Shown: positions 12,710 through 25,218 of the stretch, piece by piece | Layout: every line of letters starts with the position of its first letter | How positions within the stretch are numbered: position 1 is the stretch's first letter | Assembly (NCBI RefSeq): GCF_000003815.2 | Contig: NC_049990.1 | Location: forward strand, 16,707,658-16,771,657 | From: Branchiostoma floridae | Lineage: Eukaryota > Chordata > Leptocardii > Amphioxiformes > Branchiostomatidae | DNA: 64,000 nt | Reading direction: 5' to 3' | Translations under genes and position numbers: made by a program | Notes under the pieces: model-generated | Databases searched by the model: none | Told to the model about the DNA's origin: nothing | The model's input: only the letters and a program-made list of their open reading frames with translations

Positions 12710-13625
12710 TAGCGCGTTACAGTAGTTGAAATGGCCGTAGCTATTATTCTGTGCATAACAGCGAAGTGGAAACTGTGGTGAATGGTATGTCAGCAGTTTT
12801 AAGTTGTTTTAGTTGTATAATTTAGACAACGATGTTTGTTCGTTCGGCAGAACTTGGCGCCTTGATACTACCGGGTACTGCCTGTGCGTTGGCTGCAGTT
12901 TCCTTTACCCCCGTTGGGGTTCAAGTAAAAGTGTGTTTTGATAAGAACGTGCTGGCAAAATTAAGCTCATTTTGAGATAGTTCTTAAATTCTGTATATGT
13001 ATCTATATAGCCGGTATAACCGCCGTTCGGCGTAACACACCAGCTTCGCAGGCACGCGGCGCGGCAGCAGCTGGTTATATTACACCGAACGACCCGTCAC
13101 ACCTAACTTTTGCACATCTATCGTGTTTGTACGAAATACTTCAACATACTGTATACTTGCTGATCGCTGGTGCCCAGCTGTACATTTTTTGGGGCTTCGA
13201 ACCTCCTCCCTTTGCGGTCCTTGATTATGTAAATCCCATTGATGATATACTTTGTTTTTGCTACCCTGAGCGCTGTATAAACTCCTTCGAACGCAGCGCA
13301 GTCGCAGTGAACTAGTGGCAAGGACGCAAACATAACAAAATGGGGGTGTAAGAATCTGCCATTTTAATCAATAAACGTTATAATATGGAAAACTAGGAGC
13401 TTCTCAAATCTCAACTTAATGGAGTAAGGTTGGATGCAGGTCCTACACAACCACTATATTTGAAAAAAAGTGTGTAATCTTTGACTTTGATCAACCTCTA
13501 GTAGTTTTAGGAGAATACCTAATAATATGTATCGCATTATGTGTTCATATTGTTTTTATTAAATGGGTATGTCAATACGAAAATAGATCAATTTTCATCC
13601 TACAATCCACAGGAGTGCAAACAAG

Positions 13626-16600
13626 ATGGAGCGGTTTGTTGGTAAATGGTGTCTATCTGATGTGGACTTCGACAAACTGAAGATGCTGTACGTTTCCAAA
13701 ATGGGTATGTATCTTTGTACAATTTTCTTGTTTGTTTTTCTTAGCAAACCGAATGTAGATACGTCATTTTCATAGTGATAGTGGGAAAATGTCCTACAGT
13801 GGTGATATACACCTTTCTCACGCGGCGGTCATGATAGATTTGAAATAAGTTCAATGAGGCAAACAAAAGACTGTCCATCATAATTAGCAGTTAACGTTCA
13901 ACCAAAGATAGCTTGAAAAATAGAAAATCGACCATGAAGAGAACGGCTGCATGTCCGTCCACTATTTGCTTTATTTTGTTTCTATTTTGCATCTCTTAAG
14001 GGACTATGGATCCGTCTATGCTACTCTAAATTACTGTATATCCGTCGGCACATAACTCTAGTTATGTTTGTTTGTTTGTACTGATATGTTTGTTTGTTTG
14101 TTATGATATTGATCATTTGATTTTATATTGTAAAAAATTGTGTTGTCTGGGGAAAATTAAATGTGAGCTGATTTTAGAAAGAAGCGTTTACCTCATTGAC
14201 CTCGTCTTTGATCTATCAGGGCCGCCGAGTGAGAAAGGTTCGCTAATTAGATCCGTGTACAAAAAACCTAGCCCAGCCCCTTTACTCCCCCACCGCTGAA
14301 GTCCCATGGCCCCTCAAAAGGAAGACAACAGCTCTCCGACCGCCCCCCCCCCCCCCGGGCCCACACACACACATTTCTCACGACAACTACCAGTAAGAAA
14401 TTATCCTTTTCGCATGGGAATACAACACTAGTTCAAGCGCGGGGTAGCCTATATCCGTTGTTTTCAAAACAAGGAAATAAGGCATATCAAGTCTACTGAC
14501 AGTGATTTCAAATTGCAACATTTTAAAAATAATGCAGTTTGAAACCACTTGAATCCTGCAAATCTCGTTTTCAAGAAACGGAAATAGGTTACCCCGTGGA
14601 TAAAGGTGAACTAGCATCATGTGTGCTATCTGTGTATTATTACTTATCCTGTATTTGGGGTTCTGAAAGTTGATCTTGATTGAGGAATTGACGTTTTACT
14701 TCGGAAGGTACACCTGAAGCTGTACTAGACGATCACAAAGAACAGTGGATGAAAACCTACATGGACGTCACGGAGAACGGAACTCATTGGACGGTGCGCG
14801 TTAATACTCTATGTAAAATATTCAACATTTCAGTAACTTAGAATTTGTTAAATCGATGACTTAATGATATAAAGTATTGCAATGCAATCATAATGATTCT
14901 GCACTTATCATAATAGTAAAGATTTGATGAGAATTATCAACGACTAGAAAGGCCGACATTTGCTTCAGAGCAAATACAGCATATTTCAGCCATACCCGTT
15001 CCCATTCAAAATTGAACTGTTCCAAATCACCCCTGTGCGGAAATCGAACATTCTAACAGTAACTTCTCGAAATGAACGACAAGAATGAATCTTACAAAAT
15101 TCCCCCGTTCAAGAATGGACTCCAGTGCACCCTATGTGAATTTTCACAATAGACCAGTCCAGAAATACTCCCACTGAAACCTTGGCCTTTCGAATAAGAA
15201 ACCAAATCCAAAATTGAATTTAGCAAAAAAGGTCCCAGTGCATGAAAAGGTATAATAGACCAGTCTAAAAACACTTCCACTAAAAATTGAATTTTGAATC
15301 ATCACCCATTCAAAACTGAATTTGAAAAAATCCCCCTTCCGTGTGCAAAAAATGGACTCTTACATGTAAAGTAGAGCAGTCCAAAAATAAATCCGCTAAA
15401 ATAGGACTTTGACATAATCACTGAAGTCCAAAAAAATGGATTTTTAAAAAAGCCCCCCTCAATGCAAGAATGGACTCTTCCAGCACACACATGTAAAATT
15501 GCAAATTAGACCAGTCCAAAAATAACCCTACTGAAAGACTTTGACAAACTAGAAGTCACCAAAGTCCAAAATATGAATTTCAAAAAAATCCCCCTCCGTG
15601 TGAGAATAGACTCTTCCAGCACACTTTCTGTAAAATTGCGAAATAGACCTGTCCAATAATACACCCACTGAAAGACTTCACCAGTCCAATGATGAATTTA
15701 AAAAAAATGAACCCCTCCGTGTAAGAATGGACTCTTCCAGATGACACCTGGCTCGCTGATTGGCTGCCACCTCCCCCTTTTTAGGATATAGATTCAGGCT
15801 AAGTGATTGGTTACCTATCTAATTAGATTAAATAGACATAGATGCCAGTAGGTGCAATCTGCAGCTGGGGGTCAACGACCTTAAGGTCATTGACCCCTCT
15901 GGCTATTGGAAAATGACCCAAAAAATCACCAAATATATCATTTTGAAGTAGTTTATGACAAAAATTGTACATGTGTCATTTGAATAAATATCTACTGCAC
16001 CCTTTTACCAAAACTTAGGTCATTTGGTTTTAAAACCAGAGCACCAGAGCCAAAAGTGTACGTTTTTGGTCATAAAATGGCCAAATAATCGCAAAATTAA
16101 GCATTTTGTTGTACAGTCTGCCTCAAGTGTTATTGAATCCATGTGCGCATATGTCTAGGGCACTCCTATACTAAATTTCAGGTCATCCGGTTCTAAAACC
16201 AAGGTACAGGAGCCAAAAGTGTCCTTTTTTGGTAAAAAAATGACCAAAAAATCGCAAAAATAAGCATTTCCTTATACTGTACACCAAAACTGATATTGAA
16301 TCTATATGGGGGACTTATCAATGCCTATCTACACCAAATTTCAGCTCATTCGGTTATAATACCAGGGTACAGGGGGCCCAAATATACAGTTTTGGTCTTA
16401 AGATGACCAAAAAACCTTAATAAAATCATTTAAGAGACAGATATGGAAAAAATGAAAAAAACGCCCGAGGGTATTAGCCTACTCTACCCTTGTGCCAAAT
16501 TTCAAGTCATTCGGTTGAGGAACAACGGAGGTACCGTGTTCTGAAGATTTGACAGGAGAAAGAAAGAAAGAAACATTACGAATACTAGAAAGGCCGACAT

Positions 16601-19600
16601 TTGCTTAGGAGCAAATACAGTATATTGCAATCCATCTTCATCCTGGAAAAAATCCCCAAATTCAACAATTTGAAGTAATGTCTGCTCAAAGGGAAAATGA
16701 AGTACTGTGGGCACTTGTCCTAGACACCTTCATGCAGAATTTTAGGTCATTTGGTTTCAATACAAGGGCATAGAAGTAAAAAATATACATTTTTAGACAA
16801 AAATGACGGAAAACCCCAAAATAACTAATTTTTGAAGTGATCTATGAAGAAAGTTTCAATGGCGTCCTGTGAGCATATGCACCTCTGCACCTCTGCACCA
16901 AATTTTAGGTCATTTGGTTTCTATACAAGGGCATAGGAGCAAAAAATATACATTTTTAGTCAAAAATGAACGAAAAACCCAAAATAACTCATTTTTTAAG
17001 TGATCTATGAAGAAAGTGTTAATGAGACCCTGTGCTCATATGTCCAATGCACCTATGTACCAAATTGCAGGTCATTAGGCTTTCATAGAAGGGTATAGGA
17101 GCCAAAAATATACATTTTTTGTCAAAAATGGCCGAAAAACCCAAAATAACTCATTTTTGAAGTGATCTATGAAGAAAGTGTTGATGAAGCCCTGTGCTCA
17201 TATATCCAATACACCTATTTATCAAATTTCAGGTCACTTAGCCTTCATACAAGGGCACAGGAGCCAAAAATAGACATTTTTAGTCAAAAATGGCCAAAAC
17301 CCCCGAAATAAAGAATTTTTGAAGTGGCCTATGAAGAAAGTGTTGATGGGTTCCTGTGCTGATATGTCCAATGCACCTCTGTACCAAATTTCAGGTCATT
17401 AGGGTTTAATACCAGGGCACAGTGACCCAATATATATATATTTTGTCTAAAAATGACCAAAAACCCTAAATATCATAATTTTCAAGGCCTCTATCAAAAA
17501 AGTGACAAAAACGTCTAGGGGTATTTGCTATCCCTACCTTCATGCCAAATTTCAGCTCATTTGGCCCAAAAATGAAAAAGTAGAATCCATTTGAAGATTT
17601 GACAGGAGAAGGAGAAGAGACCAACAAAAAACAATATATTGCAATCCCATACTATGTATGGATTGCAATATAACAATATATTTCACCATACCTATGGTAT
17701 GGCTGAAATATAAATATCAGGTTAAAACAGTTGCGACCAATGGTTTTATATAATCATATGAAGTAAAGCACTGTAATCATAATGGTTCTGCTCTATCATA
17801 GTGGTAGATTATAAGAATTATCAACAGATATCAGGTTAAAACAGTTGTGACCAATTATTTCATGCGCTTAATTAAGTGTGCAGATTTAGTATTGATTAAA
17901 TGACAAGAATGCATCATTTTTAGCTTTATAGGCAGAGGAACCGAGCAACGTAGAAGATAGCTTGTAGCATCCTCCGTCTTGGTCCGGAAAGATTTAAGTG
18001 GCCTCTTATTCATTGATTCATTTCTGTGTTTTTTTCCAGTATGGCAATGTACCAGGGGGAGATACAACCATGATGTTTGACAAGGCAGACCAAACGTGCA
18101 AACTCATCAGCAACAGAGGTGCCCAGGAGGTAAAAAAAGAAATTCCTATGATAGAAGAGTTACGCTGGTTGATGTCTATACATGTATAGTGACAAAGCTT
18201 AAAGACCGTGTGAAACCAAAGTACTGTACAAAATTATATATTTGAAAACAATGATGGTATCATTCATGTAATACAAACATTCAACATTTGCATCTTGAAA
18301 ATATACGACATTTTCTTGTTATTGAACCTTGTCTATGTGTCATAACCAACATGGAATGGGGCCTCCTGATTGGTCCACGACGCTTGGCGAATATGATAAT
18401 ATTCTTTAAAATACTATGCAACATTTTGATTGTTTGTTGTTGCTGTTGTTGTTGTTTTAGAGCACCTTTGAGATGAAGGGTGACGCAGAAATCTTCATAC
18501 TGAACCCTCAAGGTCTCAAGATAACCATCAAGGTGACCGGACAAGAGATGAAAGTCGTAAGTAATATATATAGAATGCAACAAGGTGTATTCCGTATCTC
18601 CCGAGGTCTGAACCCGACCACGGGAAGGATCGCCCGACGGCCTAAGGCCGGAGGGTGATCCGACCCGCGGGAGGGCTGGGACCGAAAGTGTTGCAACAAA
18701 AAGTGTTGCAACAGTAATGTTCCAACGTCCGAATCAGGTATTCGAACTTTCGATGTCGCCGCACTCGGTCCGCTCGAAACAGTTCGATTTATTCGAATGG
18801 AGCCCGTGTGATACGCCTTTCGAACTGTGCGATACGGAAGTTATGCCCGGTCCGGAACACCCGTATCGAACGTTTTCGCGTCACAGGTATGACATAATGC
18901 CCTATATCCCCCTCCTTATTATCATTATCTATTGTTGTTAACGACTTTTTTCTTCGAATGTATATTTTATGTAGTTGACTTACACAGTAGAATGACTAGT
19001 TTTCCCGTTTGTTAATTGCAACATCTTCTAATATTCTACCTAAAAGGATGTCAGCCCGATATTTCAATGACTTCCATGTTTTTGTCGATTTTGATGACCC
19101 TGTATGTAGTAAAGCCGTTTTACCACGGAAACCGATGCAAAGTACCAATTGAGGATATATAAACACTGACGCTGACAGTTCTGTCACCTGTCAGGCACTG
19201 TAAAAAAACAATATAAAGCGTTAAGGTCACACGTGCGTATACACTAAAATCCGTTTGAGGTACGTATGAAGCTTTTAGTCTTTACCAGGCTCCACAGGTC
19301 GCGGGAAAAATAGTACAAATTGGACAAATATAGATACATAACATGCCAGATGAGTTAGCTGTCCGAGAAGTATGGTTAGCGACCCAGCTAACTCGTCTGA
19401 CATGTTACCTGTTTATGTTTGTCCAATTTCTATTATTTTTCCAACGACCTGTGGGGCCTGGTGGAGGTAAATACTCCCATGCGCGCCTCATACGGACTTA
19501 AATATGTACGCAGGTGTGACCCCACCTTAAATTGCAGATTGTACTGGAATATACTCGTATCAACTTAGAGGGGTGAAAGTTACCACTACAGATGGCCTAC

Positions 19601-20500
19601 CTATACTGCATACAAAACAGGCTTATAAGTAGACACAGTCTATACCATTTCACACTATTTGTTTGTGCCCTTTCATGTTACATTTTACCTACAATTAGCC
19701 CGCGAGCAAGAATTTGCAATTAGGAGCACCAAATGGTCACACCCCGATGACCCCAGAAATTCAAAATGGCTATCAGAATTGGCAAGAGGATTATCAACAG
19801 CTGTTTCCCAAACAATACCGTAGGCCTGTACCATTGTATCAACAAACATTGGGCACTGTATTTAGGCCACAGCAAGTAAATTTTATGGATGACACCCTCT
19901 GCAGACTGCAAAAATAGTGCGATAGGGCGAAAAAAAACAAGATGGGTAAAAAAAAAACAAGATGGCTACATTTCCAAAAATAGGCACCATAAAGTTGTGA
20001 TGACTGTTGTAAAAAGAATTAGAGGGACAAAACATCAGTACCAACAAGGCATTCATTCCTGTATCTATGACATGTTCTGGTGTGGTAAAAGTGACACTTG
20101 TGTGGTAGACTGGCATCACCAACAAAGTTGGTAACCACACTCATAGCTTCCATATTGGTGTCACTTTTACAACTATCCAATAAGTTTCATTTCTACAACT
20201 ACAGTCCTTGATACCTTACAAGTGTCCTTTCTACAAGTACAAGTACAATTATTAGGCTACAACACACCATATTTGCTTATTTTGGTATCGTAATGTTGAC
20301 CATCCCTGCAGAAGAAAAAAAATTCTTGTTTTTTTTCTGAAATCAGGCGAAAATTAATGCGCGCGATGATGTCATCCATAAAATTTACTTGCTGTGGCCT
20401 TATCTGATCGACTGACCACCACTATGCCATGCTATGTCAACAGACCCAAGCCCTCGATGACGTCAGCGTGGACACTGTGTACACAAAGTCTTCGGAGTGA
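13626..20500 (+). CDS. intracellular lipid-binding protein (FABP/CRABP-like), copy A, 5 exons
   Basis: Model: join(13626..13704, 14708..14793, 18040..18129, 18461..18556, 20444..20500), giving 135 residues. Phases are 1, 0, 0, 0 and all introns are GT-AG. The N-terminus FVGKW and C-terminus VDTVYTK match the calycin pattern of cytosolic fatty-acid/retinoid carriers (F-x-G-x-W near the start, strand J ending in VYxK), and the length is normal for the family. Coding blocks of 26, about 59 (29+30), 32 and 18 residues reproduce the classic four-exon FABP structure, with one extra intron splitting the second block. The expected role is binding of a hydrophobic ligand in the cytosol; the ligand cannot be told from sequence. 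Introns 1, 2 and 4 contain copy-specific transposon insertions. It is paralogous to copy B. Confidence 0.85.
14423..14622. mobile_element. MITE in intron 1 of gene A (GGGGTARCCTATATCCG family)
   Basis: Imperfect terminal inverted repeats: ACTAGTTCA...GGGGTAGCCTATATCCG on the left and CGGAAATAGGTTACCCC...TGAACTAGC on the right. A second copy is at 20546-20800 and one end of a third is near 59394-59450. Absent from the matching intron of gene B. Confidence 0.75.
15060..15750. repeat. degenerate tandem repeat, about 110-130 bp period
   Basis: Recurring blocks AATGGACTC(T)TCCAG, TAGACCAGTCCA, ACTGAAAGACTT and AATCCCCCTCCGTGTG in the same order at least five times. It lies within the left element of the nested pair. 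Confidence 0.7.
15880..17600. repeat. 162-bp satellite arrays (4 + 6 copies)
   Basis: The anchor CAAATTTCAGGTCATTTGGTT recurs at 16018, 16181, 16344 and 16505, then at 16745, 16908, 17070, 17232, 17394 and 17555. Spacing is 161-163 bp within each array. Monomers also share GAGCCAAAA and a block of CAAAAA(T)GGCC. Confidence 0.9.
18585..18720. mobile_element. GC-rich hairpin insertion in intron 4 of gene A
   Basis: An imperfect stem GGATCGCCCGACGGCC / GGCCGGAGGGTGATCC is flanked by CCCGAGG/CCGCGGG and a duplicated GTGTTGCAACA. It has no counterpart in unit B, so it was probably inserted after the duplication. Confidence 0.5.
19221..19530. mobile_element. 310-bp palindromic MITE in intron 4 of gene A
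   Basis: TTAAGGTCACACGTGCGTA on the left and TACGCAGGTGTGACC...CCTTAA on the right. The inner arms CCAGGCTCCACAGGTCG / CGACCTGTGGGGCCTGG pair as well, so nearly the whole element can fold. The unit B sequence is continuous across this place. Confidence 0.8.
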
Positions 20501-20545
20501 GAAACCACCGGCATCCGGTCGACCATCAACAGGGGACCAGAATAC

Positions 20546-20800
20546 AGGTAGCGCTACTTCGCCTTTATCTGCAGGGTAACCTATATCCGTTGTTTTCTTA
20601 AGAACGGGATATTTTGGGATATCAAGTCAAAGGGCAGTGGTTGCAAATCGCAATACGTAATGTGTATTTTCAAAACATGCAATCTTGAACAACTAACGTC
20701 GACGTCGATTGATGATATCCCTAAATATCCTGTTTATAAACAGTGGATATAGGTGACCCCATGGATAAAGGTGAACTAGTGTTACAGTGGGTTCTCTTCG
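20546..20800. mobile_element. MITE in the 3' region of gene A (GGGGTARCCTATATCCG family)
   Basis: The left end GCCTTTATCTGCAGGGTAACC followed by TATATCCG and the right end GGATATAGGTGACC, then CATGGATAAAGGTGAAC, are inverted copies. Same family as 14423-14622. It starts about 45 bases after the stop codon of gene A and is absent from gene B. Confidence 0.75.
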
Positions 20801-22605
20801 CCACACATTCACCTTTGCTATCAATGGATAAAGCTAACGTAATTTTGCAGTATAGTGTTGAATGTGCTATTACGGAAGGTAGCCGGCTTTTGCGATTGCC
20901 ATTTTAGCCATTGCACCTGCTGTAAAGCAGTTTAAGATTAGTTTTTTTAGAGCAAATAGAGAGATAAGCTATTACGATAGTGTCACTTTGTGGTGCATAC
21001 CTAAACTCATATTCATATTCAGGTCCGGAGTCAGGTCCAGCAGTTCAGGTGTCCGGACCAGAACCCATCATTGCATATTATGTGCACTAGAAATTTTTCT
21101 TTTTTAAGGGGGAGGGGGGGGGGGTGGTGCATATAAAATTGCATGTTAGCATGAATTGAAATACAATGTGAAAAATACATGCAAATTATATACATGTACA
21201 GCCAGTGTAAACATGAAATGTTTTTTTGTTGTTGTTTTTTTCAGTGCAAATTTCACTGTCTATGGAAGGTTTTAGATGGTTCAGAACAAAAACATAAATG
21301 ACAGATAGCTTTTTGCAAGTCCGGCCTTGGCTCCTGACATTACGTTTTTTTTTGGGCTTGGACCTAAACATTTTTATGTCCAATTCCAAGTCCGGGCTTT
21401 AGGTACGCACCGCTAGTGTCACTACATTCAGTTACGTTTTACGCACATCAGTTACTCTTCGTGAGAAAACTAAGCAGTTGCGAACTAAAGAATGTTTACT
21501 CAACGGAATTTTGACCGAATCTGTCCGTATTTTTCAGCTACCTGACCCAAGTGTCGTAGACACGTGACTTTAGATGATCTGATACTAAGAAAGCATTGCA
21601 GATAATATCTGGTTGATTACCACAATGTAACTGACCATATTGTCTGTCACCATTAAAGTGTACAAATCGAGACTGTCATGATCCCTTTATTAAATAACAT
21701 GAAACCTTGTCTGTATTTGGTGGTATTTGAAGACGTATTGTTCGACAGTATCCACTATCATATTGTTCATGTATTTCTTAGTCTCTACAACAACAAGATT
21801 GCAGTTTTGTTTAGATGGATGACATCCTATGAAGACCTCTAAAGTCTCTTTCACCAAAGTAGCGACCATTTCTGTCTCAAAACAAAAAGTTGCAGGACGG
21901 TATTAACATCCTTTTCGTCCATTATAAGCCCTGATAAAGCCATATATAACTCTGGAAAGGGGAGGGGGGTCTTTTTGTCGGGTGAAAAGTCAGCGGATTG
22001 ATGATGAATAAGGCCAAAACTCTACACCTTCGTACATTCTATCACAATTCGTCCCGAGGTTCTAAAGTTATGCTGACCACAAACATACTGAAACATAAAC
22101 ACACACACAGGTTGTTGGCATCCATCTATCTCGGAAGGCAAGAAGATCGTCGACGTGGCAGGGTTGGAACTTTCTTTCTTTCTTTCTTTATTCGCACATA
22201 ATAGCATGGCTTAAAAACAAATGTGTATACCGAGATGAAGAACATGCGGGGGGTGGGCAGAAGCCTATGTGGCTTTTCTTTGGCCTCCCCCAGAAATAAG
22301 TTGCAGAAATAATAATTATACATAATTAAAGTGAACGAAAAATGCACATAACATAAGTTGAAATCATCATGTGAAATACACTAATGGAATAGAAGTTGTA
22401 TTACAAATGATCAAATGAAATAATAAATACAAAACAAAATAGACAAAACATATACAAGTAACTTGGGATTTGAGAAAAAAGGTAGGATCTCTAAGATTTA
22501 AGAATCATTAGCTATCAACTACCAAAATCAACCAAAAACTTATATGAAGAAACAGGAAACAAGGAAATAAAACAAATCAGGTAAAAGTTATGCTTGCAAT
22601 CAATC

Positions 22606-23933
22606 TTAAACAGCTTTTTGAACCCTGGGTATGATAAGCAGCATTTGTGGACTTGACTTANNNNNNNNNNNNNNNNNNNNNNNNNNNNNNNNNNNNNNNN
22701 NNNNNNNNNNNNNNNNNNNNNNNNNNNNNNNNNNNNNNNNNNNNNNNNNNNNNNNNNNNNNNNNNNNNNNNNNNNNNNNNNNNNNNNNNNNNNNNNNNNN
22801 NNNNNNNNNNNNNNNNNNNNNNNNNNNNNNNNNNNNNNNNNNNNNNNNNNNNNNNNNNNATATAACATTGCAGTAAGTTAAGTAAGGGTAAATCAAACTG
22901 TAATAAAGAGTCATGAGTATATTTCGTGAAATCAAGGTTTTTACTTTTCTTATAATGCCTATGTTTTTCGAAATTTTATTGCAAACACTATTAATTTGGA
23001 TCTTCCATGAAAGTTTCTCGTCAATTATTATACCTAAGAAGCGGGTATGACTTACTTGTTTGATAGCTTTGCCATATATATATATTAGCTTTTTCTCTAT
23101 CATACCTCTTGTTCCTTCCTGCAAAGATAATGAAATTGTTTTTTTTTTACGTTGATTGACAATTTATTCGTCTTGAACCATTGATTAACTTTATACAATC
23201 CATCATTAACAATTGTCATTAATTTTTCAAAATTTATATCGGACATAAATAAGTTGGTATCATCCGCGAATAACAGGGCAAATAATTTGGTTGATACACA
23301 TGCGAGGTCATTAACATAAATAAGAAATAAGAGCGGGCCAAGAATGGACCCTTGTGGAACACCACAAGTGAGGACATTTTGGGAGGAAATGTTATTTAGA
23401 TTGGACACGTATTGTTTTCTGCTAGTCAAATAGTCTGTTATCCAGTGAAGAGCTGAGCCGGTAAATCCATATTTGAATAGTTTCTTAAGAAGTATGTTGT
23501 GATCTACAGTATCAAAGGCTTTTGAAAGATCCAGAAATATAGTGTATTCGTTATTTTCTAAAGATGTGGTTATTTTGTCAACTAGTTGTAAGAGTGCCAT
23601 GTATGTAGAATGTTTTTTGCGAAATCCATATTGATGAGTATATAATATATCATTATCTTCTAAGTGATTCATTATCCGTTTGTATACTATTTTTTCCAGA
23701 ATTTTTGAAAAGGCCGGTAAGATTGATATTGGGCGATAGTTGGTGAAGACACAAGGATCCCCAGCTTTGTACAGTGGTAAAACCTTTGCTAATTTGAGGT
23801 CTGTTGGTACTATTCCATTTCTTAATGAAATTTGAAAAATATGGGTTATTGGCTCTAAAATTTCAGGAACAATTTGTTTCAAGAGCGCGGCACTTATTTC
23901 GTCTTGACCAGGGGCTGCATTTTTTAGATTCAT
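22606..23933 (-). pseudogene. LINE ORF2 part 2: reverse transcriptase, interrupted by N gap
   Basis: RT motifs in order: KNAAPGQDEIS, NYRPISILPAFSKILEK, HQYGFRKKHST, FLDLSKAFDTVDH, GVPQGSILGPLLFLIYVNDL, and the catalytic FADD at about 23259-23270. The next part (SHTRFLGIIIDEKLSWK) is in another frame from 23124 down and runs into the 199-base gap. It is broken by at least one frameshift near 23110. Confidence 0.9.
22661..22859. other. assembly gap (199 N)
   Basis: Run of N inside the LINE reverse transcriptase. Confidence 1.
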
Positions 23934-23943
23934 AATAATCTCG

Positions 23944-25209
23944 TTAATTTCTGTTGAAGTAGGTTCTTAGAGAGCTAATAGATGGATAAGAATTTTGAAT
24001 GTATTGTAAAGGAGAAATGCCTGTTTCATCTATGTCATTTGCTAAATTGGGGCCGATGTTAACAAAGAAATCATTAAATTTTTCAACTATGTCTTTTGGA
24101 TCAGATACCTCAAGTTCCCCGTCAATAAATCTACTCGGAAGAGCATTAGTGGCTTTTTTTCTATTTAGAATTTCATTAATTAGTTTCCATGTTTTACGTA
24201 TGTTCGTGGAAGCAGCTGTAGATTGTTCATGGTAATATTTTCTTTTGTAGTTACGAATCAGACTGTTGTATTTGTTTCTGTACGATTTGTACGTATGTAA
24301 ATTCATCGGTGTTGGGTTCTTAAGATATTTTTTATAAAGTCTATTTTTCGTTTTGGAGGACTTGTGGAGACCTGTTGTGAACCAAGGTTTGTCGATCCTT
24401 ATATTTTTCTTCGCTGTAATTGTCGAGAGTGGGAAGCATGTATCAAAATGAGATTTAAGGATTTGCTGGAAATTATCATAAGCAGTATTTGCATTTGTAC
24501 TATCATATACAACATCCCATGTTTCTTCTGCCAGAAAATGTTTAAATCTGTCAATATTTCTCCTGTTGAATTTTCTGTGTTTGCGTTTTCCACATTCATC
24601 ATTCTTAACTTGATTACAAGTATGTTTTATAATGTGGAATATAGGTAGATGATCAGATATATCTGTAACAAGTAGACCTGATGTACATTGATTCGTTAAA
24701 GAGTTTGTTAATATGTTATCTATCAAAGTTGCTGATGAGTTTGTTATTCTTGACGGTTTGGTGATGGTTGGGTAATAACTACATGAATACAAAGCATTTA
24801 AGAACTCTGCAGTTAATGAGTGACTTTCATTTTTTAAAAGATCAAGATTGAAATCACCGGTCAAGTAACAGTTTTTACCTTCCTTTTCGATAGCATCTAA
24901 GGTCTGGGTAAGGTGACTGATAAATGTCTTTATATCCGAATTTGGAGGTCGATATATGCAGCCTACTATAAGACCTTTATCCATTGTTGAGGGAGATGCA
25001 GGGATTTCTATAAAAACTGATTCAAACTGTCCGTCTTCCTGTTTCAACGAAAAAGGGTTGAACAATAGGTAATCATTTTCAAGCATTTCTAGACATGAAG
25101 ATTGCTTTCCTTGTTTTCCTGTTATCTGAGTTCCTTGCTTTTCTGTATCGAAAATATGACTAGACATAGACTTATATAACCCTCGTATTTCAGAATAATA
25201 AGTACACAA
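23944..25209 (-). pseudogene. LINE ORF2 part 1: truncated AP-type endonuclease and linker
   Basis: Shows VGCIYRPPNSDIKTF, GDFNLDLL, TLIDNILTNS and DISDHLPIF, the second half of an exonuclease-endonuclease-phosphatase domain. The N-terminal part with the first catalytic Asn/Glu residues is absent. The frame is lost near 23940, where the sequence continues one frame over as EPTSTEINEII into the reverse transcriptase. Confidence 0.85.
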
Positions 25210-25218
25210 TCAACAAAA

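Larger units (their letters stand above)
14943..17711. mobile_element. pair of nested or adjacent elements with 162-bp satellite cores, intron 2 of gene A
   Basis: Two element starts share ACTAGAAAGGCCGACATTTG (14943 and 16584). The first continues into CATATTTCAGCCATACC, which is matched by its inverse GGTATGGCTGAAATAT at 17696-17711. The second continues into TATATTGCAATCCAT, matched by its inverse near 17658-17672. Both cores end with GATTTGACAGGAGAA. Subterminal inverted repeats, a 3' hairpin and a tandem core are the layout of DINE-1/HINE (Helentron-derived) and mollusc pearl-type elements, so that class is inferred. No transposase or helicase coding is present. Confidence 0.6.
11310..22110 (+). 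repeat. duplication unit A (carries FABP-like gene A)
   Basis: Similarity to 28425-37740 in the same orientation starts near TTACAGTATCAT...ATTTATCGAGCT. It continues through AACAGCCACCA (11500), TTTTAATGGTCTTTCAC (12269), TTCGGGTATAAAGTA (12697), every exon of the gene, the intron 4 blocks near 19030 and 19740, and ends near GAGGTTCTAAAGTTATGCTGA (about 22058). Copies are strongly diverged outside exons and each has private insertions. Confidence 0.85.
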
